A stretch of 64,000 nucleotides of DNA from Crossaster papposus (Eukaryota > Echinodermata > Asteroidea > Velatida > Solasteridae): contig JBAIAA010000352.1 of assembly GCA_037893245.1 (NCBI GenBank), forward strand, positions 124,001 to 188,000. The letters are read 5' to 3'. The notes beneath the pieces are model-generated. The model was not told the DNA's origin and made no database searches. It saw only the letters and a program-made list of their open reading frames with translations. This document shows, piece after piece, positions 21,610 to 34,600 of this stretch. The translations under genes were made by a program, and so were the position numbers. Position 1 is the first letter of the stretch. Each line of letters begins with the position of its first letter.

Positions 21610-22565
21610 TTTGTTCAACAGTGATACGCATGCGTACTTCTCTTGCGCATCATTGTTAATCAATAGTTATACAAAACACACCCTCAAAGATGGCCGCTGA
21701 ATGCAATAGGTCTGCGAGTCGGTTAAAGTTGGTCCCTACATGTATTTGAAAATTTGGTATTATGCACCATCAAGTTATCAAGCAAAAAAAAAAGTCACGA
21801 ATTTCCTGGAGTGTGTGTGGGGGGGGGGGGGGGGGGGGTGTTGGTAGTGGGAAGGGTAAAAACAAAAAGCTAGAAAAACAGTAGGAATAGTTGAAAGCAA
21901 GCCTGATCATCATGTATTTGGAATGCGATATAAAAAATACCCAAATAGTGATTCACAGACTACCATTTTTTCTATTTATAGACATTGTATTTGCTAGATA
22001 AATATATATATACATGATATCTTACACTAATTCTTTTCTTCAATCCAGCTATAGTACTTTATGTACAATTAATTACACTTTTGAAACATCTGTAAACACA
22101 AAACTCAAGAATTGCAAATGTTTGTTTTAAGCTCACGTCCACCAGATGAAAAGATTAATATGATTTGGAACAAAAAAAACAACTACATGTAGCAAAACGA
22201 TCTGAAAACAACGAAGTACACGAAGTACACAACTTAACTATAGGGTCATGAAAAAGTATATTAAAAATATAGTCAAAATATTATTAGGTATTTTATAACA
22301 CAGAAGACAATTTTGTTTCCAAATTAAAATATATATAAGAAAACAATATGAAATAATACAAGTAAGATTGTGATTGTAAAATAGAAATACCATTCACCTG
22401 AAATGTTATTGATATCTGTACAAGATCTTTGGACAAAATATTCTCCACTAAGATATATTCAATGTATATACACAAAGGTAATGCTACTTACAACCCCTCA
22501 CCTCACTCAATCCCCCCCCCCCCAAAAAAAAGGACTTACTGGGACTCAAATACAACACTATGTAG

Positions 22566-22933
22566 TTAAAGGGATCCTATACGTTTGGTAATTTGAACCC
22601 ACTGTTTGTTTCCATCCTATATAGTTATAGATATATACCATAAAACTAACCTGTACAAATTTCATTTTAAAAGGTGGTAGCGATTTTGAGATATTGCCGA
22701 AAATCTGGAGCGGTTATGTCCACGCCGGAAGAATAATCTGCATTGGAATACACAATCTTCTCAGGTTCAAATCTTTGGGGATAAAAAGTGATATCTTTTT
22801 CCATAATCGCAGTACTTCGAAGTGAAAAATTTCTAAAAATGCATTATACTATTCAAAGCTGCTGTACTTCTTAACAAGTAACTTTTTATTGCCATTAATT
22901 TTTTGAGTAATTACCAAACGTATACGATCCCCA
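22566..22933. mobile_element. MITE with GGGATCCTATACGTTTGG ends
   Basis: Termini GGGATCCTATACGTTTGGTA and the complementary TACCAAACGTATACGATCCC. The interior carries GTGGTAGCGATTTTGAGATA and GCGGTTATGTCCACGC. A second copy, inverted, runs from 59886 to about 60255 and is cut by the 1.7-kb duplication. Confidence 0.85.
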
Positions 22934-23069
22934 AGCACACAGGACCACTAGTGAGAAAACTTTAAAAAACATGCAGCAATGTACATGTATTCAAACAAAA
23001 AAGCCATTTTGCGCCACGCTTATTTTTAACAATGACCTGTGACAGGTGCGAGATAGTTTTTTAAAAACC

Positions 23070-23200
23070 TCAATCTAAGACGTCTTCAGGCCAGCATCTG
23101 TGGGTAGCAACCCTAATATTTCCGGCCTCGCTCGCTGCGAGCCGGTCGCTGACAGGTAAAATGTGCATGTATAAACAGCATCCGACACGAAACTGGTTAA
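23070..23200 (-). mobile_element. MITE family A, truncated divergent copy
   Basis: Right part only, ending CGACACGAAACTGGTTAA. It belongs to the subfamily with GGCCAGCATCTGTGGGTAGC in the interior, shared with 50704-50935 and 56259-57741. Confidence 0.75.
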
Positions 23201-23292
23201 GCAAAGTGGATTTTTCAAGCATCCACAAATGGTACCTATGGACTCTGTGGAGTGCATTGCACCAAGCAAACTTTACATGGAAATACGCATAG

Positions 23293-23935
23293 TATTCTGG
23301 AGCTAATTCCATAAAAGTATTCTAAGCCTAGTTGGTTGCTAACTTCCTTTCTATCTCTAGTTACTTGCTAAATATATTCCATAAAACCATTATACGCTCA
23401 GCAAGGTTCCTAGTAGCTTGCTAAAATTAGAATAGGTTTGGGTATGTCTAAATCCTTAGCACCATTCTAAGTCACTTTCAATCTTTCATCTTTTGGGAAT
23501 TTGTATTGACATCCTTATGCGCAGAGTCAAGGACAGATTTTCCTGAGTCGAGTAATTATAAGACTTCTTTCCTCTTTTTTGATTTGAAACACTCTCTGAA
23601 TTAGCCATTTCTGAAACATGTGCTTAGGCCGATACAAATGTACATACCCTAAATAGGGTACAGAGGAATGCATTGGCAATACAACCCACAGCATGACCTG
23701 ATTTGAACGCTTTCCCTATTGTTTACTCAAACTGACCATGTAATTTGGCGATTATGCAAACCCCACACCATTCTAGCAAGCTGCAAGCAAGCAACTAGTA
23801 AGAATGTTTCATAGAATGGTGTTATGGAATGCGATTTAGTTGATTGCTAGCAAGCAACCAACTAGGCATTTGGAATCTTGCTGAAACCTAGTAATATACT
23901 AAGTTAGAATGCTTTTATGGAATTGGGCCCCGGTC
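23293..23935. mobile_element. Inverted-repeat element with AATTCCATAAAA ends
   Basis: About 640 bp with inverted ends: GCTAATTCCATAAAAGTATT plus CTAAGCCTAGTTGGTTGC on the left, and the complements (GCAACCAACTAGGC, then GCTTTTATGGAATTGGGC) on the right. The termini resemble family C (GGGCCAATTTCAT), but the interior, rich in GCTAGCAAGCAA-type motifs, differs. Confidence 0.75.
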
Positions 23936-24116
23936 TCTACTGAGCTGGTCTAACGGAACTCAATTCTCGTCTGTCGTTAGTGCAGGGACACTGTACAAGT
24001 AACTTTGGAGTCTCACTAAAGTTCTGGGGAGAAAAATAAACAGAGACAGCGAACACAGGAAAGATTTACTTCCGTGAAGTTTGTGTATGTGTCAAAACAA
24101 TTTAATGGTGGCCACA

Positions 24117-24345
24117 CTAGGAGAATTTAGGGGAGTGTGGCCTATAGTGGTTAGAGTTCGACATGTGATTATACTGGGTTAGGGGTTCGAAGCCAGCTGC
24201 TGTCATATGTTGTGTTCTTGGGCAAGCCACTTCATCTTCACCTACCTCTCTCCACCCAGGAGTATAAATGGGTACTGGCATTAGCTGGGGAGTAACCTGC
24301 GATGGACTAGCATCCCGTTCAGGAGGGAATAGAAACATTCATCAG
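24117..24345 (+). mobile_element. tRNA-derived Deu-type SINE
   Basis: The tRNA-like head includes GGCCTATAGTGGTTAGAG (A box region) and GGTTCGAAGCC (B box). It is followed by GTTGTGTTCTTGGGCAAGCC, CCACCCAGGAGTATAAATGG and a unique tail. The body matches the SINE at 7565-7795. Confidence 0.8.
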
Positions 24346-24429
24346 TCGTTTTATGCTACTGATACTAGAGTTAAACACTAGCTTGATGAGCCATAGTGGT
24401 TATTTTTCTTTTTTATTTATGTCATATTT

Positions 24430-24780
24430 AAGTGTAAACTCCAATCAGTGCACAGCACTGCTTTCCATGGATGCCCTTAGGTGCTGAATTGCGAAGGACG
24501 CGGCTACAACGTGGTCGAGCCGCTGGCACGTAAAGGCGCCTCTGGCAGCCGGCCACATCGACTCATATACGACTACAGAGCACATCCTGAGATCCAAAGT
24601 GTTTGATTTTTCCAGAGGGAGGAAAACCGGAGGACCCGGAGAAAAACCCTTGTGACACAGGAGAGAACCAACGCACAACTCTACTCACATAATGGTCCGG
24701 GCCGGGAATCGAACCCGGGCCACATTGGTGAGAGGCGAGCGCTTTACGCACAAGCCACCCATGCCACTTTGCTTTTAATT
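24430..24780 (-). mobile_element. tRNA-derived SINE, second family
   Basis: On the minus strand the 5' head reads GGCATGGGTGGCTTGTGCG followed by a B box GGGTTCGATTCCCGG. The body includes AAACACTTTGGATCTCAGG. Intronless and noncoding. Confidence 0.8.
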
Positions 24781-25017
24781 TACATTGAGGAAATATTTGG
24801 TCAAATAACATATGACTTATATGCAAGTAGCCATTAGGGGAACAATGTGTACAACATTTATCTACTTGGTGCAATTGAAGATTGTGCAATTTGAACAACT
24901 GTATGAAGGCTGTTCTGAAAACTATTAAAGGCACGTGTATATTGCTGTGGTAGAATGATGCAGTGATGTGGACTATGTAAGGGCAGTTAATAAATTGCTT
25001 TAAGGTGACTGTTATGC

Positions 25018-25232
25018 AGGGACGTAGTCGAGTCCATCACAAGTCCCTGCAAGTCCCTGCAAGTCCATCACAAGTCCTCCAGTTCCAATTAAAATCATAA
25101 GCTATTCACATAAGCTTTGACAAAAGCATTCCTTTGTCATTGTTCATCTAGTTACTTGTGACTGCCTTTATGAAGGGACTTGTGACTGGCTTCACGAAAG
25201 GACTTGTGAACGGACTTGCAGGGACTGTGACT
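25018..25232 (+). mobile_element. GTAGTCGAGTCC-terminated MITE, copy 1
   Basis: Ends with AGTCGAGTCCATCACAAGTC and an inverted GACTTGTGAACGGACTTGC segment. Composed of repeated AAGTCCCTGC and GGACTTGTGA motifs around a unique core. The second copy is at 29979-30232. Confidence 0.8.
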
Positions 25233-25535
25233 TGGATATAGCATGAGCAGTATATCTTAAAATACATGACAACTTTTAAAATAGTGAAATCAGCGAAACA
25301 CTCGAGTGTGGAGTACATATTACAATTGGATGATCGTATTTTTAAATGGTGATTCGAATGTCAATGAAAACAGTTCTGAAACGGCGACAAGCGGTGCAGG
25401 TACGGAAGATTTCAGATTTTCGATTGCATAAAATGAAGCATGACGATGTGACGGTGCACAGCAGTCTTCAGCTGATGAGAGGCATGACAACACTGTGGTG
25501 TGAAGCTGGCAAGCACGACATGGCGCGTGGTATGC

Positions 25536-25688
25536 TTACTGCCTGAAGAAGGGCACCAGTCTCGCGTTGGTCAACGGCGGACCGCTGGTACTCTTGTCGG
25601 TCCTCGGTTTCTGGTCCTCGAGCGCCTTCTGTCGCCGGGTGTAAAACGCACGGGCGTTTTTGTCCCATTTGGAGCGGTTTTTCAAGAT
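25536..25688 (-). CDS. Last coding exon of the Munc13-4/BAIAP3-like gene
   Basis: Fifty codons plus TAA after a CCCGTATAG acceptor. Starts ILKNRSKWDKNARAFYTRR, the family's conserved stretch after C2B (a hydrophobic pair, then Arg, Asp, Ala, Phe and basic residues), and ends in a proline/threonine-rich tail. This fixes the gene's 3' coding end. Confidence 0.85.
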   Translation of the reverse strand: MLKNRSKWDKNARAFYTRRQKALEDQKPRTDKSTSGPPLTNARLVPFFRQ

Positions 25689-28600
25689 CTATACGGGAAA
25701 CAAAAAACAAAAAAAAGCTCTATTCTCGACACTATATGCCAAAATAGAAGGCACCACGATATTCAGAAAATAGGAACATTTTAAACGATCATCCCATGAT
25801 CTAGTAGTCCTTTGTCGCCAAGAAAGGTTAGGCCGTCTCCAAAACAGGCTTCTGGATAGAGCTAAGGCTACGGATATTGTCAGTATTTCTCTACGTAGTT
25901 GTAATGCATGCACACCTAGACAATAGCCCTAGACTAGACAAGAGTTTCAGATGCGGCTATAAACTTACATCGAAGGGACCGCAGTTAACGGCCTGAGGGC
26001 GTTTGACCGCCATCATGATGACCGGGCACTGGTCCACGGACTGGTTCATGCTGATTGGCCGAGCTTGCTGGAGTGGTATGAAGGCCTCGCCGATGAAATC
26101 GTTGCTCCAGAGGACGTCGTGGTCCATGACTGTCAGGCTTATGGCACCGCCGGCCTCAATCAGCTCCAGGGGAACAGAAGGACTGCCAAGAAGAAAAAAA
26201 TAGTTGGGAAAAATTTGAAAAACAGGTCTGTCACTCTTTTGTATTGTTTTACGTGACAGCTTTTTAGTTGTAAGATTTCTGAAGCATGAGAAATGTTGTC
26301 AAAGCCTCGCAGGTTTTTGTAAAATCATTGTTACAATAAAATAGCATTCTTCCTTTGATTAACCAGTTCGCGCCGGATGACGTATATAAACGCAAAGTTT
26401 TCCCCAAATTCAAAACGGATGACGCATAAACACGCCAAGTTCAAGTTTGGAAATCTCTGTCAGCAGCGAGCAAGGCCGGAAATGCGTGGGTGTGCTCCCG
26501 GCACTATCGGCCTGAACACGCTTCGGATCGAATTTCGTTGAAAATAATCTTGCCCCTCGGCTCGGTGATGTTAAAATAATCCCGGCGCGAACTGGTTAAA
26601 CGAGAAAATATAGGGCAATTTTATGCCAATATTTGTATTTGTTGTGACACTTTCATCATAATTCCAAGTCTGTATTAGTCTTGGGCTAAGAGAACAGTTA
26701 TCAATATTTGATTATGCGAGTCACGTAAACAATTGTACGCAGTGAGCCTGCTACTAAAATGATTAGACTAGCTCTCCCAATCTAACCATCGTCTTGGCAA
26801 ACCTGCGCCAGCTGTTTAACTTCTTCTTTATTTCTCTGCAGGCTTTCTAAAGGAAGCAGTCATGTTTAAAGTCGCTTGCACGATGATGAGCGTCTGACGT
26901 GGATGGTCAAGCACTGCGGGCAAATGTGAAACAAGCCTTTTGGGGGCAGTTCATAGTATAACCGCACCAAGTTCTGTCCAATTTGACCAGAATGCCTCAA
27001 AAATGTTCAACCGATGTCTCACATTTGGAAGGTTTCATCAAACACAGGGTTGAGGTTGTGCTGTATGTGTCTTGTCTGTTGGACCAGGGGCTTGTCGAAG
27101 GCTGTCTCCGGTAGGATCTCCACGATGACAAAAGGATCACTGGTACCACTCCTGTCCATGCCTGGCAGATCCACTGCATTGCACACTGTGGGAAAGAAAG
27201 GGGTACCAGGGAAGTCAGGTTGGCGAAGCGGTTCTTTCCTCGCCTTCTACCACTGTGACCCGGGTTGGAATCCCGCCTGGGCTAATATGTGGCTTGGGTT
27301 TTCAGTCCCTTCCTGATTCTGTGGTTTTTCCCCAGGATGTTCTTCTGGGGTTTCCCTCCCACCTCTAATTATACCTTCTTCTCATTATCTTCTTTCTACA
27401 GGTTTCTTCAGGCTTGCCAGCTACAGTGCCTGGGGAGCTCTTGAGGAATCCTTGGTTTCATTTCCAGAAAGAATGAATAAATATGCAGATTCCAAACCAA
27501 CTACTAATGGAAATTTCCAAAAATGTTTCGAAAATGACAGCATGCCAGAAGGAATGATTACACAGGAAGTTTAGTGTTAATAATATCTTTAGAACAAGTC
27601 TAAACTTTTCAACAGTATTTTGGTTGGCAATACTTTATGGAAGGCTGCGGAAGCTATACTTCAGCTTTCAATTAGTGGTACACAATTAAAAAAGAAATCT
27701 CCACGCATGCACAATCCTATTCATACCCACACCACCGTGAAATAATGCTTAACCCTAACAATCATAAACCCTCTAAATTTAATACAATTTGGCACACATC
27801 CAACTGTCTATTACAGATAATGCCAAACTTTTCAACCATGCCATGAAAATGTCGGCAGGTTTGTGGCCAAGAGCGAAACCCCCCTACCTTTGATGATAAT
27901 CGTCTTCCCGCCTCCCGTCTCCTCCTTACACGCCATCCTGATCCCAAGATGCCCGAAGTACTCCCCGGGTGTGGCCATGTCCGTTGCCATCTCCTTGTAG
28001 TACCTCAGCATCAGGTCGTGGGTGTTCAGGGAGTTCAGGTCCAGCTGGCCCATCAAGAAGGAGCACTGGGTGCCGTGGATTGTGGAGGGATCCAACGCCA
28101 GGCCGGGACGCTGGAAGTAGCTCTCTAGGGCCTCCAGACTCTGCCAAGAAGAACAACAGGCATTCTTAAAGATAAACTATACCTCTTGCAGCTCTCCGAC
28201 AAGTAACCAACCAAATTTTTTACTACTTCCAAGGTTTACAACATTGCTAATGTTGCTAAGATCGCGAATTTAGACGTGACCCCTGGCGAACATGGCAATG
28301 ACGGGTTTGTGACTTCAGACTAGCTAGCACTCCCTGAACAAAGATATTGACTAATTTGGGAAACTGCCAACACAGAGCCCCCGGAAGGCCAATTCGGAGG
28401 CCACAAGTTCAAGTAGGACTCGACAACAAAAATGTTTAGTAGTTGTTTTCGTCCACAGCATCATTTGGCATGTTCTGTACTTGCAATACTTGTGCCTCTC
28501 ACTCAACTAAACTCTTGGAAGTACAGTTGCAGTACTTCTGTTCCCGAAGCCAGGAGCACTGTCCAAGTCAAGCCATTCATTGTGTGATTTACAGTGTGTA

Positions 28601-31600
28601 ACAATTTAATTAAAACAAATTCACTGAGATTTGTTTTTTCCGAAATGTGGGGCAAAAACCAGTAGGGAATATTATAAATGTTAAGACAAAAGTAGAAAAA
28701 GTAAAAAAAAAAAAAAAAAAAAACTAAAACAAAATAAACTAGACATGTGTTTGTGGACAAACACAGAGCTGTTTCGAGTGTTTAAAATTACTTTCAATAT
28801 GTGCGTGGTGGTCTTTTGTGTGTGCCAAGTCTCAAGTCGATCAGATTTACTAAACTGTCAAAGCCAATAGTCTAAAGAAAAACGTGTACAAAACCAATGG
28901 GAGAAAAATATGAACCTTTAATGTGACGTCACGTGACCTTGAATGACGCAATCGTGCCGAATTTCTTTCAGAAACATCTGGGGGTGGTGTTCTATTGTGT
29001 ATGCCAAGTTTCAAGTCGGTCGGATTTACCGAAGTGCCAAAGTCAATAGTCGAAAAAAACGTGTACAAAACCAATGGGAGAAAAATGTGAACCTTTAATG
29101 TGACGTCACGTGACCTTGAATGACGCAATCGTGCCGAATTTCTATCAGAAACATCTGGGGGTGGTGTTCTAAGTGTATGCCAAGTTTCAAGTCGGTCGAA
29201 TTTACCGAAGTGCCAAAGTCAATAGTCTGAAGAAAAACGTGTACAAAACCTATGGGGATAATTAAACCTTCAACGTGACGTCACGTGACCTTGAATGACG
29301 CAATCGAGCCAAATTTCTTCTAGGACCTTCTGTGGGTAGAGGTCTAAGTGTATACCAAGTCTCAAGTCGATTGGATTTACCAAAGTGCCAAAGTGTATTG
29401 GCAGAACAAACGTGTGTAAATCCTATGGGTAAAAACACTGAAAGTGGAAAAAAAAAAAAAAAAAAAAAAACTTTAACGAAAACAAAAGCTGTTTCGGTGA
29501 AAAACCGAAACAGCTAAAAATGGAAAAGTAGGAAAGGTGAAAGCCTTGTAACGTTGCTACATTCCGATGAGATTTGAAGGTTTGCATAGTTTGCAACGTT
29601 TCAGACAGTATGCTCTGCCTGACATCAAGCGTCTCCGGACGACAGGTAGATCGACATTCTGTCTAAAACGTTGAGTTCTCTCCAGTTCCTTTCAGAACCA
29701 CACAAACTAGAAAAAGAAAATTATCACACAGTGCTACCGCAAACAACTTATCTTATTGCTGCATTCCATCAACTGAGCTACCCCCCAATCATCAGTGTCT
29801 CCGGACGACAGGCAGAGCAATCTGTCTAAAACATTGAGTTCCCCCTGGTTCTTTCCAGAACCACACAAACTCACAAAAGAAAATTACTACACGGTGCTAC
29901 CACAAACAACTTATCTTATTGCTGCATTCCATCAACTGAACTACACCCCAATCATCAGTGTGAAATCTACCTACCTCAAGGGATGTAGTCGAGTCCATCA
30001 CAAGTCCCTGCAAGTCTATGTAAGTCCCTGCAAGTCCCTGCAAGTCTATCACAAGTCCTTCAGTTCCAATTCAAATCATAAGCTATTCAAATCAGCTTTG
30101 AGAAAGGCATTCCTTTGTCATTGTTCATCCAGTTACTTGTGACTGCCTTTATGAAGGGACTTGTGACTGGTTCCACGAAAGGACTTGTGAAAGGACTTGT
30201 GAAAGGACTTGCAGGGACTCGACTACAACCCTGCCTACCTCTCTAAGCTCATGGTAGTACTGGGGCTGTTTGCCGATGTACATGAGGGAGACAATCCCTC
30301 TCAAGAGGGCATTCCAGACTTCCTCCACGATGCGAGGGAAGATCTGTGGCATCAGCTGCTTGTAGAGAGTCTCTAGGTTCTGGTCGATGTACGTGAAGAA
30401 CTCGTCTAGATGCTGCGGACACACACAGGGAATGCACGCGAGACTCAATATCAGAACCAATATTCTCAGCAGCGAATTGGGAAAAACCTCCCATTTCGTT
30501 TAGTTATTTTTTTTTTAACTAAAAAACCGCAGAGTCCCAATTTGTAGGCGCTGTTAACCAGTTCGCGCCGGATGACGAATATAAACGCAAAGTGTTCCCC
30601 AGATTCAAAACGGATGACGCATAAACACGCCACGAGCAAGGCCGGAAATGTCTGTCAGCAGCGAGCAAGGCCGGAAATGCGTTGGTGTGCTTCCCGGTAC
30701 TGGCGGCCTGAACCTGCTTCGGATCGAGTTTCATTAAAAACAATCCCACGCGTCAGCTCGGTGATGTTAAAATAATCCCGGCGCGAACTGTTTAAGCACA
30801 GAAAAATGCTAAGTATGGAAAATATTTACAGGTTATCGGGTTAAACAGGTCATCAGCCAAAATGTCATGCGAAGCGTATTGTTTATGACTTGTTCTCAGC
30901 AGATTTTCGCTGATACCAGTTCCTTTTAATACCAGTCACAAACAATATACATCACCTGAAAGTTTGTTTTTGTAACCCTGTTTTTGCCAAGAAAGAATTT
31001 TCATCCTAAGCAAATTTTGCTAAGAACATGTTTCTTTTAATACCTGTCACAAACAATATACATCACCTGAAAGTTTGGTTTTGTAACCCTGTTTTTGCCA
31101 CGGCAGAATTGTCATGCTAAGCAAATGTTGGCGCTGTTTTAGCAGCTTCATCAAAATGGCCCCCAGTCATGTGTGGAATCTTCTTGAAACCCGTTATCAA
31201 GCTCACCTCCTCCTTAGCCCCTCCTTCCCCCCTCGGGTTGACCACCTTCCCCAGCACCTTGAGCACCTCCTGACACATCTTGTCGGCGATCTTCCGCTCC
31301 AGCAGGCCCGACATGTTGATGATGTCGCGGCTGGCCTTGGTGGTCATCCGCTGCAGGGTGCTGTAGGTCAGCTTGCCGGCGGTCAGGTTGTCGTGGTGGC
31401 TGGCCAGGCTGTTGACCGCACCCTCCCAGTCCAGCAGGACGGGCAGTTTGTCCAGGTAGGTGCGGACGTGCTCTATGTTGTTCAGGGTGATGCACAGCTG
31501 ATTAAAAGGGGGGCAGATGGAGGAAACAGTGATGCGATCAGGTTGGGAATTCTGATTTTGAGATATATTGGCTAGAATATCTAAGTGAACAAAGAAATCT

Positions 31601-34600
31601 GCAACATCCGGAACACCGGACCGGCGCTTTACCAACTGAGCTGTCTTGCCTTATGTTGGTGGTCTTCCAAATTGTCATTATCTTTGTTTGAGGGCGCTAG
31701 TCAGAAATCATAAACACCAGAATGCCGTGTGGCCAGGGATCACGCCCGATTTTACGATACAACCTGGGAAGCAACATTGTGGGGACTACTCAATGAGGAT
31801 ACGACTTGTTATCTTATTAAAAAACAAAGTCGAGAAATGTCCGTATCTGACGCAGTGTTTAATTTATGTACTGTTCTATTAACATACAAAGTTTTGCCAC
31901 ACTTTTGCTAGTGACTTTGTTCTAAGAACTTTGTTCTAAGAACTTTGTTCTAAGAACTTTGTTCTAAGAACTTTGTGGCGCCGGAGGACGTATATACCCG
32001 CAAAGTTTCCCCAGATTTAAAATGGATGACGCATAAACACGTCATGAGCAAGGCCGAAAATGTCTGTCAGCAGCGAGCAAGGCCGGAAATGTTATGGTGT
32101 GCTTTCCGGTAGCATCGGCCTGAACCCGCCTCGGACCAAGTTTCGTTAAAAATAATCCCCCGCCTCGGCTCGGCGCGAACTGGTTTGTCTATTGTTAATT
32201 GTCTATGTTACTGCTCCTAATGTTACTGTTAAATCTCTCCTTACACATACACCGCATTACCTTGTCCTTGATGTCAAACTGCCCACTATTGCTGCGATAG
32301 AAACCGTTTTTCTCCAGCTTCTTGTGAATTGAGGCAGCGTATAACTTGGCACCTTCACAAATCAACTGTGGAAATTAAAAATATTGCCAAAAAAACCCTA
32401 TAAAGTTTACATTCCTCTCCATTTGAATAGTCAAAAAATTTACTTTAGAGTCTTTTAAATTCCCATAAAAAAAATATTTAAAAAAGAGGATGGTGAGAAC
32501 AGACAAAGGAAAAATAATTATGATGGTTGGAACACATAAAGAGACAGCAAACCTCTCAGAAAATTGCCCGTTGTTAAACAGAGAAACGAAATGATTGCTC
32601 ACATCTGTAATTTTAGTGATGGCCATACACCGACTGTCTACTCCTTCAAAGCCTATCTTGTGCCATTCCTCCGTTACCTTTTGAAAGAAAACCCGACACA
32701 GTTAGAATTTGTAATAATTATGAATGTAATTTATATGACCCTTAAACAAGTGATCTTCGGAACGCGAGTGTCGAATAAGCCATTTGCGCGTGACCCCGAG
32801 TTAAATTTAAATAATATCTGGTACACTGACTTGTTCACACAGCTTGGCACAGTTTAACTTAAAATTCTCCAGACCAAAGACACTGTTGCTATATCACGTG
32901 ATTCGGGGCAAGCTTTTGCATAGTTACGTAAGAGAGGAATGTAAACGCACCAATACATTGTTTACAATGGGTGAGAATGGCAAAAAGACACCAGACCATT
33001 CCAGAGCTGGGGGTTGCTAGTGTATGACGCGCAAGGCTTGCCCCGATTCACGTGATATAGCAACAGCGTCTTTGGTCTGGAGAATTTAAAGTTAAACTGT
33101 GCCAAGCTGTGTGAGTAAGTCAGTGTACCAGATGTTATTCAAATTTAACTCGGGGTCACGCGCAAATGGCTTATTGGGTCTTCCCACTCAAAGGTCAACA
33201 CATCTAAGTTTCATTGAAATACAATTGTTTTAACTTCACCTCAAACTTTAACATACGTACAATGACCTCTAATGACCCCTACGTGACCTTTGACCTCAGT
33301 AATTTGATGAAGAAATGTGTCTTTCCACCCAAGGGTCACTGCATCCAAGTTTCATCATGGTAGAGCACCAGCTTAAAAATCGCAGCTTCACATCCTATAA
33401 TCTAATCTCTCTTTCTTTCTTTTTGTACAGGGAAACAAAAACAAGGGCAACTAGAATAAGAATTTCTGATTCGGACCTTGGCAAAACAGGACTGGGCATC
33501 GACGGCCGAGTTGGAGTACTTGACCACACTGTGGACCAGCGCAACATCCTTGTCCATTTCAAGGGCTCTGCGGACGCGGTCAAACGTCTCGTACTTGAAG
33601 GTGACCAACCAGAAGATGAGGCCCTCCTGGAACCAGGTGTGGTAGTTGGTCATCTCAAGACCATCACTGCGCGGGAGAGGAAACAGAAAAAAAAGGATGG
33701 TTCTTGAACCACGAGCCTCGCCTACTTTCGCGATTACCCTAGACTGGGTTAATTCAAGCGGTCTGTTCTTGATGACACCACGGAACTCGTTCTCGGGCTC
33801 GATCCGCGGAAACGCGACCCAATTAAGAATATTGCCCTTGGAACAGGATCACACACCACCTATCCATTGTGGTTTTGCACGAACGAGTTTCGCGTGTCAA
33901 GAACAGACCGCCCAAACCCAGCCCTATTTTACAACTTGACCTCAAATGACCTTTGATCTTAGTACTTGACCTTTGACACGAGCATCAATAATAAAGATTA
34001 CAATATTGCATGCATGGTTCAAGTTTGATTGCAATTGGACTTTAAGTTTGCATATAAAACCATTTTGTTTTAAACTTTAACCAAAATGACACATACACGT
34101 TAAGTATAGATGTATGTACAGACGGACAACATACGGACTAAGGCATAAAAAAAAAATATGTTATGTTGGCGTAACCCGACCGACCCTAAAAATACGGCCG
34201 ACCCTGGATATTTTTTTTTCAAGGGACGAAATTGAATGATTAAAATCTATATAAATCTAGTTATAAATACGTTTGAAACCATTTCTGACCGTTTCTCATT
34301 GTTGTGTGTGTGGATTGTGAAAATATTGAACCTGGCCACGCTATCATGTATCACTACCGGCTTAAACAATTAGACAACATATCATTTTCATTGCTGGGAG
34401 AAAAAGAAAAAGAAAAAAAAAAAAAAAAAATCCCGACCTACCTACCCTATTTTTTGGGGCCCGTTACGCCAACATAACATTTTTTTTTTTATGCCTAATA
34501 GTGATTGCACTGGTTTTTTTCTGGGTCCAATTTCACAGAGCTGCTTAAGCATAAAAAATGCACAAAACATTCTTGCTTAATAGTAAAACCAGCTTACCAG

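Noticed and set aside
29597-29680. Possible hammerhead-type ribozyme near a hairpin with GAAAC and GATG motifs
   Set aside because: The conserved CTGATGA and GAAA core elements are not in the required order and spacing on either strand.
31214-31495. 93-aa arginine/glutamine-rich ORF on the minus strand
   Set aside because: Out-of-frame reading of the GC-rich MUN exon 31207-31497.
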